From assembly GCF_022539505.1 (NCBI RefSeq), contig NC_061509.1:214668254-214732253 (forward strand): a stretch of DNA of 64,000 nt, in the 5' to 3' direction. This document shows, one piece after another, positions 12,336-23,002 of the stretch. The notes below the pieces were generated by a model. It worked only from the letters and a program-made list of their open reading frames with translations, searched no databases and was not told the origin of the DNA. This stretch comes from Lolium rigidum. Taxonomy: Eukaryota > Streptophyta > Magnoliopsida > Poales > Poaceae. Positions within the stretch are counted from its first letter, which is position 1. Every line of letters starts with the position of its first letter. The translations under genes were made by a program, and so were the position numbers.

Positions 12336-12702
12336 TTATGTTACCTCAATCTTGATGGGCATAGTCCCAATCATGACAATATTCTCTTTCTTTGGCATTG
12401 GCAAAGGCAAATGAAATTTACTAATTTGGATGGTGTCAATATTAATAATTGAATTTAGACCATATTTCCTATCAATCTTCTTGGGAAAATAAATCGTGTG
12501 CTCTTTGTCATCAACATTGAAAGTTACTTTTCCTTGGTTGCAATCAATAACAGCCCCTGCAGTGTTAAGAAAAGGTCTCCCAAGAATAATAGATATATTA
12601 TCATCGTCAGGCATTTCCAGCACAACAAAATCAGTTAATATCATACAACTATGAGCCACTTGAACAGGAACATCCTGATGGTGCTCCGGTGATGGCGCTG
12701 CA
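12336..12702 (-). pseudogene. Gypsy aspartic-protease region, truncated
   Basis: The minus-strand frame runs without a start from the break at 12,702 to a stop at 12,336. It contains ILTDFVVLEM and SIILGRPFLNTAGAVIDC, the conserved C-terminal part of the retropepsin region in Athila-type Gypsy polyproteins, where the protease cleaves Gag-Pol. The catalytic aspartate segment upstream and everything downstream (reverse transcriptase onward) are missing. Truncation on the upstream side coincides with the B LTR at 12,703. Confidence 0.75.
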
Positions 12703-13976
12703 TGATACGTCTCCGACGTATCGATAATTTCTTATGTTCTATGCCATATTATTGATGATACCTACATGTTTTATGCACACTTTATGTCATAATCGTGCAT
12801 TTTCTGGAACTAACCTATTAACAAGATGCCGAAGTGCCAGCTTCGTTTTCGCTGTTTTTGGTTTCGTAAATCCTAGTAACGAAATATTCTCGAATTGACG
12901 AAATCAAGTCCCAGTGGTCCTATTTTGCCACGAACCTTCCGAAGACCGAAGAGGATACGAAGTGGGGCCACGGGGGGCTGCCACCATAGGGCGGCGCGGC
13001 CCAGCCCGTGGCCGCGCCGACCTGTGGTGTGGGCCCCCGTGTGGCCCCCGACGTCGCCCTTCCGCCTACTTAAAGCCTCCGTCGCGAAACCCCGATGCGA
13101 AAAACCACGATACGGAAAACCTTCCGAGACGCCGCCGCCGCCGATCCCATCTCGGGGATTCTGGAGATCTCCTCCGCACCCCGCCGGAGAGGGGATTCAT
13201 CTCCCGGAGGACTCTACACCGCCATGGTCGCCTCCGGAGTGATGAGTGAGTAGTTCACCCTCGGACTATGGGTCCATAGCAGTAGCTAGATGGTTGTCTT
13301 CTCCTCATTGTGCTTCATTGTTGGATCTTGTGAGCTGCCTAACATGATCAAGATCATCTATCCGTAATACTCTATGTTGTGTTTGTCTAGATCCGATGGA
13401 TAGAGAATACCATGTTATGTTAATTATCAAGTTATTACATATGTGTTGTTTATGATCTTGCATGCTCTCCGTTACTAGTAGAGGCTCGGCCAAGTTTTTG
13501 CTTTTAACTCCAAGAGGGAGTATTTATGCTCGATAGTGGGTTCATGCCTCGCATTGACACCGGGACAGATGACGTAAAGTTCTAAGGTTGTGTTGTGTCG
13601 TTGCCACTAGGGATAAAACATTGGCGCTATGTCCGAGGATGTAGTTGTTGATTACATTACGCACCATACTTAATGCAATTGTCTCGTTGCTTTGCAACTT
13701 AATACCGGAAGGGGTTCGGATGATAACCTCGAAGGTGGACTTTTTAGGCATAGATGCAATTGGATGGCGGTCTATGTACTTTGTCGTAATGCCCAATTAA
13801 ATCTCACTATACTTATCATGACATGTATGTGCATTGTTATGCCCTCTCTATTTGTCAATTGCCCGACTGTAATTTGTTCACCCAACATGCTTTTATCTTA
13901 TGGGAGAGACACCTCTAGTGAACTGTGGACCCCGGTCCATTCTTTAATACTGAAATACAAATCTGCTGCAATACTT
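12703..13976 (+). repeat. Family B LTR, truncated at its 3' end
   Basis: Starts TGATACGTCTCCGACG and aligns with the B LTRs elsewhere until CTGCAATACTT, where it stops at about 13,976 and unrelated sequence begins. About 300 bases of a full 1.6-kb LTR are missing. The usual TATA position carries TACTTAAAG (about 13,066-13,074), so its promoter core is altered compared with TATAAAAAG in the copy at 17,199. Confidence 0.8.
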
Positions 13977-14445
13977 CCCCGCTGGAGTTCTCTTCGGTGG
14001 AAGTCTGTAAAAGAAGTACAAGCATGTTGCAAAAGACTGGGAGGACAGGTAAATTTAGTCAAGGCACGAGTCAGCTTACATGCAAGCTTTCTTGGACAGG
14101 AGCTTTGCGCTCGTGGTCTTTTCCGGCAGCTACTTTCCTCACCGCCTTCCTCGCCTCGGATTGAGGCTCGGGGGCAACTAGCCCCGAGGATGCTTTACTC
14201 TTGGGAGCCGATTTCGGTGAAATCGGCTGGCTCGCATTATGACCTTCTTCGGGGTGGCGAGCTCGGCGGAAGAGAACCACCGGGCCGATGGAAGGAATTT
14301 GAAGGGGGAGCCATCGGCTCGCGTGGGCTCCGGGCCATCTTGTTGCCGCCAAGAGATAGAGCCGAGGTTACGAGACAATCATCATGAGCCATTGCAAGAA
14401 ATTTGTATGTAATGGTACCGGTGTGCAGGAACGTCATATTCGGCA

Positions 14446-15943
14446 TCAAGTTGCTTCAAGCAACGGTCCTAGAGCTCTTACGAAGGCGTGGGTCTTCCAC
14501 ATGGACCACCAAGTCTCGAAACCATCGGTAGTGATGGTGAAACAGAGGTTGTGAGGAATTGGAATGGCCGAGAGCGTCAAAGAAGGTATAGCACCTTTGG
14601 CCGTAAGGATGTCGGGCAGTTCAGCTCGCTTGCTCGTCAGGTGGTGGAGAAAGAAGTGTGGGGGCACTTGCCCGAGACCAAGCTACCGGGCTACTACCAC
14701 CGGTTGGTAAGACTCATAACCAGGCTTGATGATTCTGTTTGAGGTACTCATGCCAACTGGGAGAAAGCAAGGATGGATCATGATAGAGTACAAGTGTCGG
14801 GTGTTAGCGTCATCGGCAAAGCTGTCTAACCGGAAGGAGACTGGATTCTCAAAGTTCTCAGATTCAGTATAAGGAAAGAACGGGGGGTTGCCCAAGCCTT
14901 GGAAGAAAATCTTGAACCACTCGCTCGCTTCCTTAGGGATCAGCCTCGCTGCTCGGGAGGCTATACGGAGCTTGGCCATAGCTAGTGCATCGGATCTCCT
15001 TCCCATTGGCATTTGGGAAGGTGCGGGTGGCAAAGGTGGGAAGTTTGGGATCCGGTTACGAAAGTACAGGCTGAGCCCATAACTGAATAAACCACCAGGG
15101 GCCTCCTGTTTTTACTGTCTTTTGGGAGAACAGTTTGGCAGACATCAGTTGAAGAGATCGATAGACCTCTCCAAGGAACAGTTTGCCAAGGCCAAGTTGA
15201 GTGCCTTTGGCGAGTTCATAGGCCAGGGAAAGGTAATTCTTGGTTGGGGCGAGTGAAGGACCACAGAATATGAAGTGCTCCAGCCAGAAGTTCTTTCATA
15301 TAACGCCTGAGGTAGGCGCCCCAGCTTGTACACTCTGTTTTAGAGGAAAGGGTGAAAGGGACCTTTGGCAACTTAAAGGCAGAGGGACTTGAGGATGCGA
15401 TGTCCAGGCCTGTAATCATGGCCACGTCCAGCAAAGTTGGTGTCATGGGGCCATGGCCGAACATGAAGCAATTCAGTGCATCAGACCAAAAGTAGCCGAT
15501 GGTTTTCAGAATGTTCTCATTCTTTTCAAGAGGAGACAATGATAATGACAAAGCATCGGCTATCCCTATCGTTTCCCAGGTGGCATAATGGGTTTTAGAC
15601 ACTCTACTGTACCATGCCACCCAACCTTCAGGAGGATTAGGCCAGGCTCGCAGGCAGTCGGCCCAGGAAGTCAGATCTAAATTCTGGTTCACGAAGGGGA
15701 TTCTATTGGCCTCGCATGAGATTAAGTGAGCGGGACTCTCGGAAGAACGGGGGCCAAGACACATAGAATTTGGGAGAGAAGGATGCGGCAGCAGGATGTC
15801 TGAAACCTAAAATTAATAACGGAATAGGACATTAATTCAGGGGTTTGCTGTTTAATCCTAACATTGATTCGAATGGCGAAGAGGCGGTTAAAGATTACCT
15901 TCAGACCGGAGACCATGGCGTTGGCGTTGGATGATTCCGCCAT
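14446..15943 (-). pseudogene. Plant mobile domain (PMD, MAIN/MAIL1-like) gene, frameshifted
   Basis: On the minus strand, a first exon-like start (MAESSNANAMVSGLK, 15,943) is followed by PMD-type sequence. The region 15,764-15,320 reads WADCLRAWP, YFWSDALNCFMFGHGPMTP and LLDVAMITGLDI. About 15,240-15,060, in another frame, contains LGLGKLFLGEVYR and GGPWWFIQLWA. Then come FRLDSFADD (15,000-14,690) and WWSMWK (14,540). These are characteristic of PF10536, a domain found in plant nuclear proteins such as MAIN and MAIL1 and also carried by LTR retrotransposons and Mutator elements. At least two frame changes (near 15,320 and 14,690) make it a pseudogene in this assembly; an intron can explain the gap after 15,780. 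Confidence 0.7.
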
Positions 15944-16277
15944 TTGATGCGCTGTGGAGTTGGGACGGCGCAGTTGAGATCTGAGATTCGTGGAGCTGCT
16001 TGGGCGGCGATTTGGGGATCTGAGTTTGCTTTCTCAGACGGAGGTCGCAGGTTACCGTTTGAAGGGGCCATTAGGTTGGCCTTACTCGTGGTTTATGGTA
16101 GAGGCCGATGCGATGCCATCGGCTCTTTTGGGGATTGTTTGACTTTTGACTATCGGCAAAATTAACTGGAAGCACTTCTTCATTAATAAGTGGGGTTTTT
16201 ACAATGAAGAGCCGATTGCTCAAGAGAGGAAGAACAAAAGAAGAGCCGATTGCTCAGGAACTACTAATCCTACACTA

Positions 16278-16757
16278 CTAATCCTCGATGGCCTCGTCGT
16301 CGGCATCGTAGGCTGCCGTCGGCGCCGCTCCGGAGAGTTCCTCGTCGCTGCTGCCCCAGCCCTTGGCCGGAGCCTCTTCCTCCTCGTCATCATCATCGTC
16401 TTCGCTGTCCGCCCAAGCGCGGAAGCGCTTCGCCGGTGGATACCCAGCGGAGGAGGAGGAGTCATCCTCCTCCTCTTCCTCCTTTTCCTCCTCTTCCTCC
16501 TCTTCTTCTTCTTCTTCCTCCTCGTCGTCGGAGGTGGAGTTCGCCCAGGAATGGAGGCCGTCCCCGCTCTCGCTCTCCAGCTCCCCTTCGATGAGGAACT
16601 GGAGGGCGTCCTCCCTGTCGGTCAGGGGTAAGTCACCATCTGACCCGACGAGGGCCTCGGGTGGGCCATCTGGCACGTGGTCAAAGTCCCACTCTTGCTC
16701 GCTCGAGGAAGAAGATTGGAAAGAGAGGCCTGATGAGACGGAGGAAGAGGAAGACAT
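16278..16757 (-). CDS. Acidic serine-rich ORF next to the PMD remnant
   Basis: This is a 159-aa minus-strand frame with a Ser-rich N-terminus, a segment EWDFDHVPDGPPEALVG, long Glu/Asp runs (residues ~77-100 and ~118-128) and a basic patch YPPAKRFRAWA between them. No domain is recognised. Such acidic proteins occur beside PMD-type ORFs in grass retroelements, which I recall as a general association. It is intact here, but the Glu runs come from a GAG/CTC-type simple repeat on which frames stay open easily, so coding status is moderate. Confidence 0.45.
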   Translation of the reverse strand: MSSSSSVSSGLSFQSSSSSEQEWDFDHVPDGPPEALVGSDGDLPLTDREDALQFLIEGELESESGDGLHSWANSTSDDEEEEEEEEEEEEEKEEEEEDDSSSSAGYPPAKRFRAWADSEDDDDDEEEEAPAKGWGSSDEELSGAAPTAAYDADDEAIED

Positions 16758-16832
16758 TGCTACAAGGAAAGAGGGTTTTTTTGGTGCCGATGGTTGGAAC
16801 AGAACAAGGGGATGAAGAGGCGAGCCGTTCGG

Positions 16833-18089
16833 TGATACGTCTCCGACGTATCGATAATTTCTTATGTTCTATGCCACATTATTGATGTTATCTACATGTT
16901 TTATGCACACTTTATGTCATATTCGTGCATTTTCTGGAACTAACCTATTAACAAGATGCTGAAGTGTCGATTCGTTGTTTTCTGCTGTTTTTGGTTTCGA
17001 AATCCTAGTAAGGAAATATTCTCGGAATTGGACGAAATCAAAGCCCGGGGCCTATTTTCTCACGAAGCTTCCAGAAGTCCGAAGGAGAGACGAAGAGGGG
17101 CCACGGAGGGGCCACACCATAGGGCGGCGCGCCCCCCCTTGGCCGCGCGGCCCTGTGGTGTGGGGCCCCCGTGCCGCCTCTTGACCTGCCCTTTCGCCTA
17201 TAAAAAGTCTCCGTGACGAAACCCCCGGATCCGAGAGCCACGATACGGAAAACCTTGCGAGACGCCGCCGCCGCCGATCCCATCTCGGGGGATCCAGGAG
17301 ATCGCCTCCGGCACCCTGCCGGAGAGGGGAATCATCTCCCGGAGGACTCTACACCGCCATGGTCGCCTCCGGAGTGATGAGTGAGTAGTTCACCCCTGGA
17401 CTATGGGTCCATAGCAGTAGCTAGATGGTTGTCTTCTCCTCATTGTGCTTCATTGTTGGATCTTGTGAGCTGCCTAACATGATCAAGATCATCTATCCGT
17501 AATTCTATATGTTGTGTTTGTCGGGATCCGATGGATAGAGAATACCATGTCATGTTAATTATCAAGTTATTATACATGTGTTGTTTATGATCTTGCATGC
17601 TCTCCGTTTCTAGTAGAGGCTCTGGCCAAGTTTTTACTTTTAACTCCAAGAGGGAGTACTTATGCTCGATAGTGGGTTCATGCCTGCATTGACACCTAGG
17701 ACGATGTGATGAAAGTTCTAAGGTTGTGTTGTGTCTGTTGCCACTAGGGATAAAACATTGGCGCTATGTCCGAGGATGTAGTTGTTGATTACATTACGCA
17801 CCATACTTAATGCAATTGTACTGTTGTTAGCAACTTAATACTTGGAGGGGTTCGGATGATAACCTGAAGGTGGACTTTTAGGCATAGATGCGGTTGGATG
17901 GCGGTCTATGTACTTTGTCGTAATGCCCAATTAAATCTCACTATACTTATCATGTCATGTATGTGCATTGTTATGCCCTCTCTATTTGTCAATTGCCCGA
18001 CTGTAATTTGTTCACCCAACATGCTTTTATCTTATGGGAGAGACACCTCTAGTGAACTGTGGACCCCGGTCCATTCTTTAATACTGAAA
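16833..18089 (+). repeat. Family B LTR, truncated at its 3' end
   Basis: A second plus-strand copy starting TGATACGTCTCCGACG; it loses homology after ATTCTTTAATACTGAAA (about 18,089), within 20 bases of the LTR position where the copy at 12,703 also loses it. A TATA-like TATAAAAAG lies at about 17,199-17,207. Confidence 0.8.
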
Positions 18090-18480
18090 CTAGTACAAAT
18101 GCCCGTGCGTTGCCACGGGGCTCAAAACATCTTTGGTTAGCACAATATATAAAAGTGAAGATATCCAAGCTACTATATATCCGAGCTACTATATGAAAGC
18201 CGCCACGAGCAAGGCAAACTGACCCTCTAGGTTTCCCTAAGCTCTTCAGTTTAGATCATCTTGTGTTGACGTTTTTTTGGGACTGTTCACTGTCCAAAAT
18301 TGAACTTTTTGTATTCTACTCGTGACCTCTTCATTTTCTTGGGACTGTTAACTGTCCAAAATCAAATTCTTCGTATTCTACTCGTGACCTCTTTCTGCAT
18401 AAGACCAACCATCGATAAGAGTTATCACAAATAAGGGAATAAAATACTAATATTGTGCAATTTGGTCATACCTACCTGTA
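18090..18480. other. Unclassified repeat with a short tandem duplication
   Basis: It begins TAGTACAAATGCCCGTG, a phrase common at repeat borders in grass genomes, but I cannot name the family. Within it a 62-bp unit starting GGGACTGTT is present twice (18,279-18,340 and 18,341-18,402, diverged), each copy ending in ATTCTACTCGTGACC. No gene is visible. Confidence 0.35.
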
Positions 18481-18483
18481 TAA

Positions 18484-19625
18484 GAGTATCTCTCTAGCAG
18501 AGCCCGTAAAACTGGTCGAAACTGAAAAACTCCGGCGGAAATACGGGTTCGGACCAAACTGAGCCAGAACTGAGCCCGAACTCGCGGCCTGGCCCGTATA
18601 ACGAGTTCGGGTCCCCGAGAAACTGGGCAGCCGCCCCGTATTAAAAGGGGCCGCGGAGGGGAGTTTGGTTCTAAACCCTACTCCCCTCCGCCGCTTCCAC
18701 TCCCGCCGCCGCCTCACACATATTTCGGTGAGCAATCGAGCTATGTGCAGCCACCCCTCCATCCTCCTAAGCGGCGCGAGATTGGGCGGTGGGGACTCGC
18801 CGCCGCGTCTTCCCGTGTTCCGCACTGACGCGGAACGCCGGAAGTGGAAGAGGTCGGAGGGCGCGCGCAAGCGCAGCGCAGCGCCCGCCGGTGGACAAAC
18901 CGGGGGCTCACGCCCTAGGGAAGATGGCGAGGTTCGTCAACGCCGGCGAGGGGTCATCGTCTGGCGGCTCCAGTCGCGCACCACTACTCCAATCTGAGGA
19001 CGACGAGCTCGTCCCCGCGCGTTCGTCGACGATCTCAGCGGGCGACTACGTCCACGGCTCCGACGAGGAGGCCGTGCTCGCGTAGGTAGAGGCGATCTCC
19101 GAGGCGAAGGCCCGCACTCGCTTCCGCCGGGAGGAGGCGCACGTCATCCGCCAAGTGCGTGAGTATGAGGCGCGCCGTCGGGAGGAACGCGTACGCGCGT
19201 CAAGCTCGAGATAGTCGAGCTTGAGGTCGAGGAGTGAAGCTCCTCGACGCCAGCGTCGACGCTGTCGGCCGCCTCAACGCTCCGCCACCTCCGCGCGCAT
19301 AGGACATTAGGCCGCATTTTTGTTAAAATTAGTAGCGCCCACCGGTCTACTAAGTAATTTAGGTTTAATTTACCGAACTATATAACTTTTTATGCTCAAT
19401 CGGAGCATCAAATCCGGAGTATCAAATCCATCTATATATATGATCATCGACCAATTTCGACCAATTTCCCCACGACATTTCAAATTCACTTTTTTAGTTC
19501 TTGTTTTACAGTTTCTGATTTGTGACAACATTTTTCCAACCCCGTAAACACGAGTTCCCACGAGTTCAGTGAACCAATCTCCGAGTTTTCAATTCACATA
19601 TTTATGGGCTCTGCTATAGATGCTC
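18484..19625. mobile_element. PIF/Harbinger-like non-autonomous DNA element H1
   Basis: The left end GAGTATCTCTCTAGCAGAGC and the reverse complement of the right end, GAGCATCTATAGCAGAGC, form an imperfect terminal inverted repeat of about 27 bases. It is flanked by TAA on both sides (18,481-18,483 and 19,626-19,628), the TWA duplication typical of PIF/Harbinger. The 1.14-kb interior is GC-rich and has no transposase, so it would need a transposase in trans. A decayed ORF lies inside. Confidence 0.75.
18924..19215 (+). pseudogene. Captured or element-specific ORF of H1, interrupted by a stop
   Basis: The frame starts MARFVNAGEGSSSGGS, stops at a TAG (19,083-19,085), and continues in the same frame with a charged helical stretch (EAKARTRFRREEAH...) until 19,215. 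No domain is recognised. One interpretation is a nonsense mutation in a longer ORF that travels with this family of Harbinger-like elements; another is that only the first 54 codons were ever used. Confidence 0.4.
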
Positions 19626-19628
19626 TAA

Positions 19629-22272
19629 CAATTTAATATCAAACCACATGTTTCGCATCACTTTTAACTCGCAAAATGATATTCAATTAAATTAGAAAAG
19701 GAACGATTGCCAAAATATCCGGATGTCAGTTAAACATTCCAATGAAAGAAATAAAATGTTAGGACATAAAAGTTCTTCAAATTACACAATCTCCTATCAA
19801 ACGAAAGAAAATGTGGAAAATTAGACATGTCTTCAAAAAAAAGAAATATCTCCTGGACTCTCCTGGACTTTATACAATTGTATTTTTAGAGATTACAATG
19901 GATGATATGTTTACCTATTTATATCAAACTATAATTTTTTTACATAGTATATAGTTGATGTACATCATCGGAGATGCATGGCTGATTAATTATCATACTT
20001 CAGCTTCTCGAGCTAATGAAGCTCATCAAAATGAGAACCTCCAAATTTCAAAGCTTGATACATGAATAGTAGGCATCAATAATTGATATTCTGCACGGAG
20101 ATCTCTGAGATTGAACTTGTCTGTAAATAAATCAGGTAACTATTTGGTCTTTTGCACCAGAATATCATGCTTCAAATTTACATAATCTTTACAAAAATAG
20201 GATAATTTTTAATAAATATCTCAATAATTCTATGTTTAAGCCAATCAAACGAGAGAAATACTGGAACAAAAAGTGTGTTAGATATCGAAGTGATGGTGCT
20301 TGGGTACATTAACCTATTTGAAGAAAAAATAGAAAAAATTGAATTAATATCCCACTGTAGTTACCATAAGTTACGTCAAACTGATTGCAGTGTTCGTGTG
20401 CTAACTTTCCATTTAATAATCAACTCGGAATTTAAAAAATGAAGATGACAGGGGAAAAAAATTGAAGACAAGATTAGTCAAGCATATTTTAGCACACAAT
20501 TGAAGGTTACACTGATTAGCATTGACTGACCGAAAACTCAAATGTCAGTGAGAAAACTTACCCCTTGTGTCAAGTGTCGACACAGTAGTTAACCATGATT
20601 ATTCAGTGTAGACTCGGCCGCATCAATGTTCGTTATTGTCAATGTTTTCAAAATATTCGACCGGCCCTACTTAGATGTGATACCAACATAAAAGTGACCT
20701 GACAGCTGCCATTCTGCTCGTCCAGGTTGGATATGATTGCAGCACTGAAGAGTTCCATCAGCTATAGATTTACCATGGAACAATACACCCAGTACTGGAA
20801 AGTATTTTGGGTGATAAACAACAGTATGGAACAATACAAAATAAGAAGGGCTTACTCAAAGTGAAATCACTCAAGTGATGAAGTCTGCAATTGGACGAGG
20901 AGGTACAGGGAGAGGGTAGAACACTTACCGTCCTAGCGAGCATAATGGAAAATGTTGGCTTGCATCTCTTGCAACTAAGGATAAACAAATAAAATGTACT
21001 AATCAATAAGGGGTGGATGCCTAAATGTGTTTCAGTTCTGAAACAACATAAAAGAAATATTTGTTACCTCATGCTTCTTATTGCAATCTAAATGATACAA
21101 ATCAACTATATAAATCCAACCTTTATTTAGAACTGATGCATCTCCTAGAAAAGAAGATATTGCAGGGTATCAACGGAGAAAAGGTAACATATTAGAACAA
21201 CGAAACAATAATTGAATAAAATTTGCACATGTAGCATACAACAAAATTAGAACTATGCAGTGCTTACTTGAGATCAAATGCCCTAAATATCTAGCTTAGA
21301 GTGATATCGCCATCTCCCTTCTCCTTAGATTTTGCGCTGAGGTTTAACACACAATAAAGAACATATGCGGACCATCTCCCTTTTACTAAATATCTTGCTA
21401 GCTTGCTCTATTCACCAGAAAAAACGGAGGAGCAGTTCATAAATTAGATGACAAAATAAAACACGGACATAGAAGTAGCACGAGAAATGGAAGATTGTTG
21501 TTTCTCCTAAATCATGGTAAAAGTTCAAGCAGTAAAATGGCTTACTATAGAAAATTCAAAAAACTAATAGTAGCAGCATCTTATTGATACCGTGCTACAG
21601 CTGCAGGCAATTTAGAGAAATAAAAAACCTTGACAAAATATTGTTGTTACTCCTAAATCATTGTAAAAGTTCAAGCAGTAAAATGGCTTACTACAGAAAA
21701 TTCAAAAACTAATAGTAGCAGCATCTTATTCATACCGTGCTACAGCTGCAGGCAATTTAGAGAAATAAAAAGCTTGACGAAATATTGATCCTTAGGAAAG
21801 GGAGCAGTGTGTCTAGGTCAGTGGTAATGATCCCGTCTATTTATATTTTGTTTGAGAAAAATATACAACAAAACCTAAGGCACTCCAATGTTAAGCTCAA
21901 ACAACAGAAACCTCCTACGTGATACCTCCGACAGGGATTTCTTCCGAACTCTTATTTGTGAACCATTTCCCTTGCAGTAAATGCCAAGAATTCCACTGAC
22001 ATGATCCTGGAAGTATCAGCATATCTCTATTGCAAGAAATGTAGTGAATGCTTTCAACAGATATCCAGAGTTCCTCTTCTATTTAAATTAAAAGAGATAG
22101 CTTCTATTCAATGGAAGATACATAATTACACATGTAGGTTTGGTTGTCTAGTTCGGGAAGGAGTGTATAGTGGATACCTGGATTTACCGAGGATGACCCT
22201 AGATACAGGTTCAGCCTAAGGCTTTACGGAGGATGAACATGGTACATAAAGCTAACATTCCTCCGAAAGTAT
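19629..22272. other. AT-rich intergenic DNA without a supportable gene
   Basis: No open frame longer than about 78 codons, no splice-consistent gene model and no recognisable element ends were found. It contains one 146-bp tandem duplication (listed separately). Its right border is the start of element T, without a matching target duplication on the far side. Confidence 0.6.
21495..21786. repeat. 146-bp tandem duplication
   Basis: Two adjacent copies (21,495-21,640 and 21,641-21,786) share TAAAAGTTCAAGCAGTAAAA, the phrase GCTACAGCTGCAGGC and the rest of the unit, with only a few differences. This is a recent local duplication of non-coding sequence. Confidence 0.85.
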
Positions 22273-22982
22273 TGTTGGGGGGATAACCCCCGGTATGCCA
22301 AAGGCATGCCAAACCGGAAGGTTTGAGCCGTCAAGATACCGGTTTAATGTTCTTACCGGAAGCAAGGTAGGAATTTAGGATAAGTGAGGCTAAGCCGGTA
22401 TTCTCGAAGGGGTATGCCGGAACCCGGTAAAGAAGATACCGGAAGGGAGGGCCTGTCGGCAGGACTGGTCAAAGATTCTCCTCAGAGCAAGAAGACAAGG
22501 ATGAGCTAAGCAAAGTGACTTTAATCGGAGCCCTGGCGCCAAAGAGAGAGATGACGCTGAAAGAAGCCGGAGGACGTCAGCATTTCTGATTAAAGAGGAC
22601 TCCGGCGTCACCTATGATTAAAGTAGCTTTGTAAAGTAGTTTGTCCAGTCAAAGATGCCATTAGGGTTTCTTCTAATGTAAGCCACCCTCTCCCCTATAT
22701 AAGGAGAGGGGGCAGCCCTCTATACGGGCGCGATCCAGAGTGAGACCACATAGAGATTAGTGAATAGAACTTGTAACCATGTTGAGATCAATGAAGCTAG
22801 CGATCTAGTACAGAGTTCTTCCTCTTGTCTCTCTTCTTGTCTACCGGCCTCCGGTCGTGTTCTTGAGGAAAGCATCCGGAAGTTCTTCCCATCTAATCGC
22901 AAACCCTCCCCCGAATCCTCTAGCGTCCATTCGGCCCCAATCTAAGCCATCCTATGGCATCTGTCTGTTCACCACGATGACA
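22273..22982 (+). repeat. 5' LTR of element T
   Basis: This LTR of 710 bases starts TGTTGGGGGGATAACC and ends ...CACGATGACA. It carries a clear TATA box (next entry). Confidence 0.9.
22696..22703 (+). promoter_or_regulatory. TATA box in the 5' LTR of element T
   Basis: TATATAAG sits inside CCCTCTCCCCTATATAAGGA, where CCCTCTCC on the left is the inverted match of GGAGAGGG on the right. It marks the probable U3 promoter with transcription expected to begin about 30 bases downstream. The same arrangement is kept in the 3' LTR at 36,684-36,691. Confidence 0.65.
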
Positions 22983-22984
22983 GT

Positions 22985-23001
22985 TGGCGCCCACCGTGGG
23001 G
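22985..23001 (+). other. Primer binding site of element T
   Basis: TGGCGCCCACCGTGGGG begins two bases after the LTR end. This motif is typical for cereal Tat-type Gypsy elements and should pair with a tRNA 3' end. Confidence 0.7.
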
Positions 23002-23002
23002 C

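Larger units (their letters stand above)
7658..12702 (-). mobile_element. Athila-like Gypsy element C, 3' part, minus strand
   Basis: Read on the minus strand, the element enters at 12,702 within its protease region, runs through a non-coding 3' region and ends in a complete 3' LTR (9,043 down to 7,658). Reverse transcriptase and integrase are absent, so a large internal deletion or a non-autonomous form must be assumed. The gag side is cut off exactly where a family B LTR begins at 12,703 (five bases before it are CTGCA). Athila affiliation rests on the protease remnant and is an inference. Confidence 0.7.
13977..16832. other. Retroelement fragment with two minus-strand ORFs
   Basis: This block lies between two 3'-truncated B LTRs and differs from the A/B internal regions. 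It carries a broken plant-mobile-domain gene and an acidic ORF, both on the minus strand. The purine-rich AACAAGGGGATGAAGAGG near 16,803-16,820 shortly before the next LTR could be a polypurine tract. That would make the ORFs antisense to the element, as in Tat-lineage Gypsy elements. This orientation is an inference. Confidence 0.4.

Noticed and set aside
16363..16815. Plus-strand serine-rich frame opposite the acidic ORF
   Set aside because: It is the complement of GAG/GAA runs (TCC/TCT); the minus-strand acidic reading fits better with the neighbouring PMD gene.
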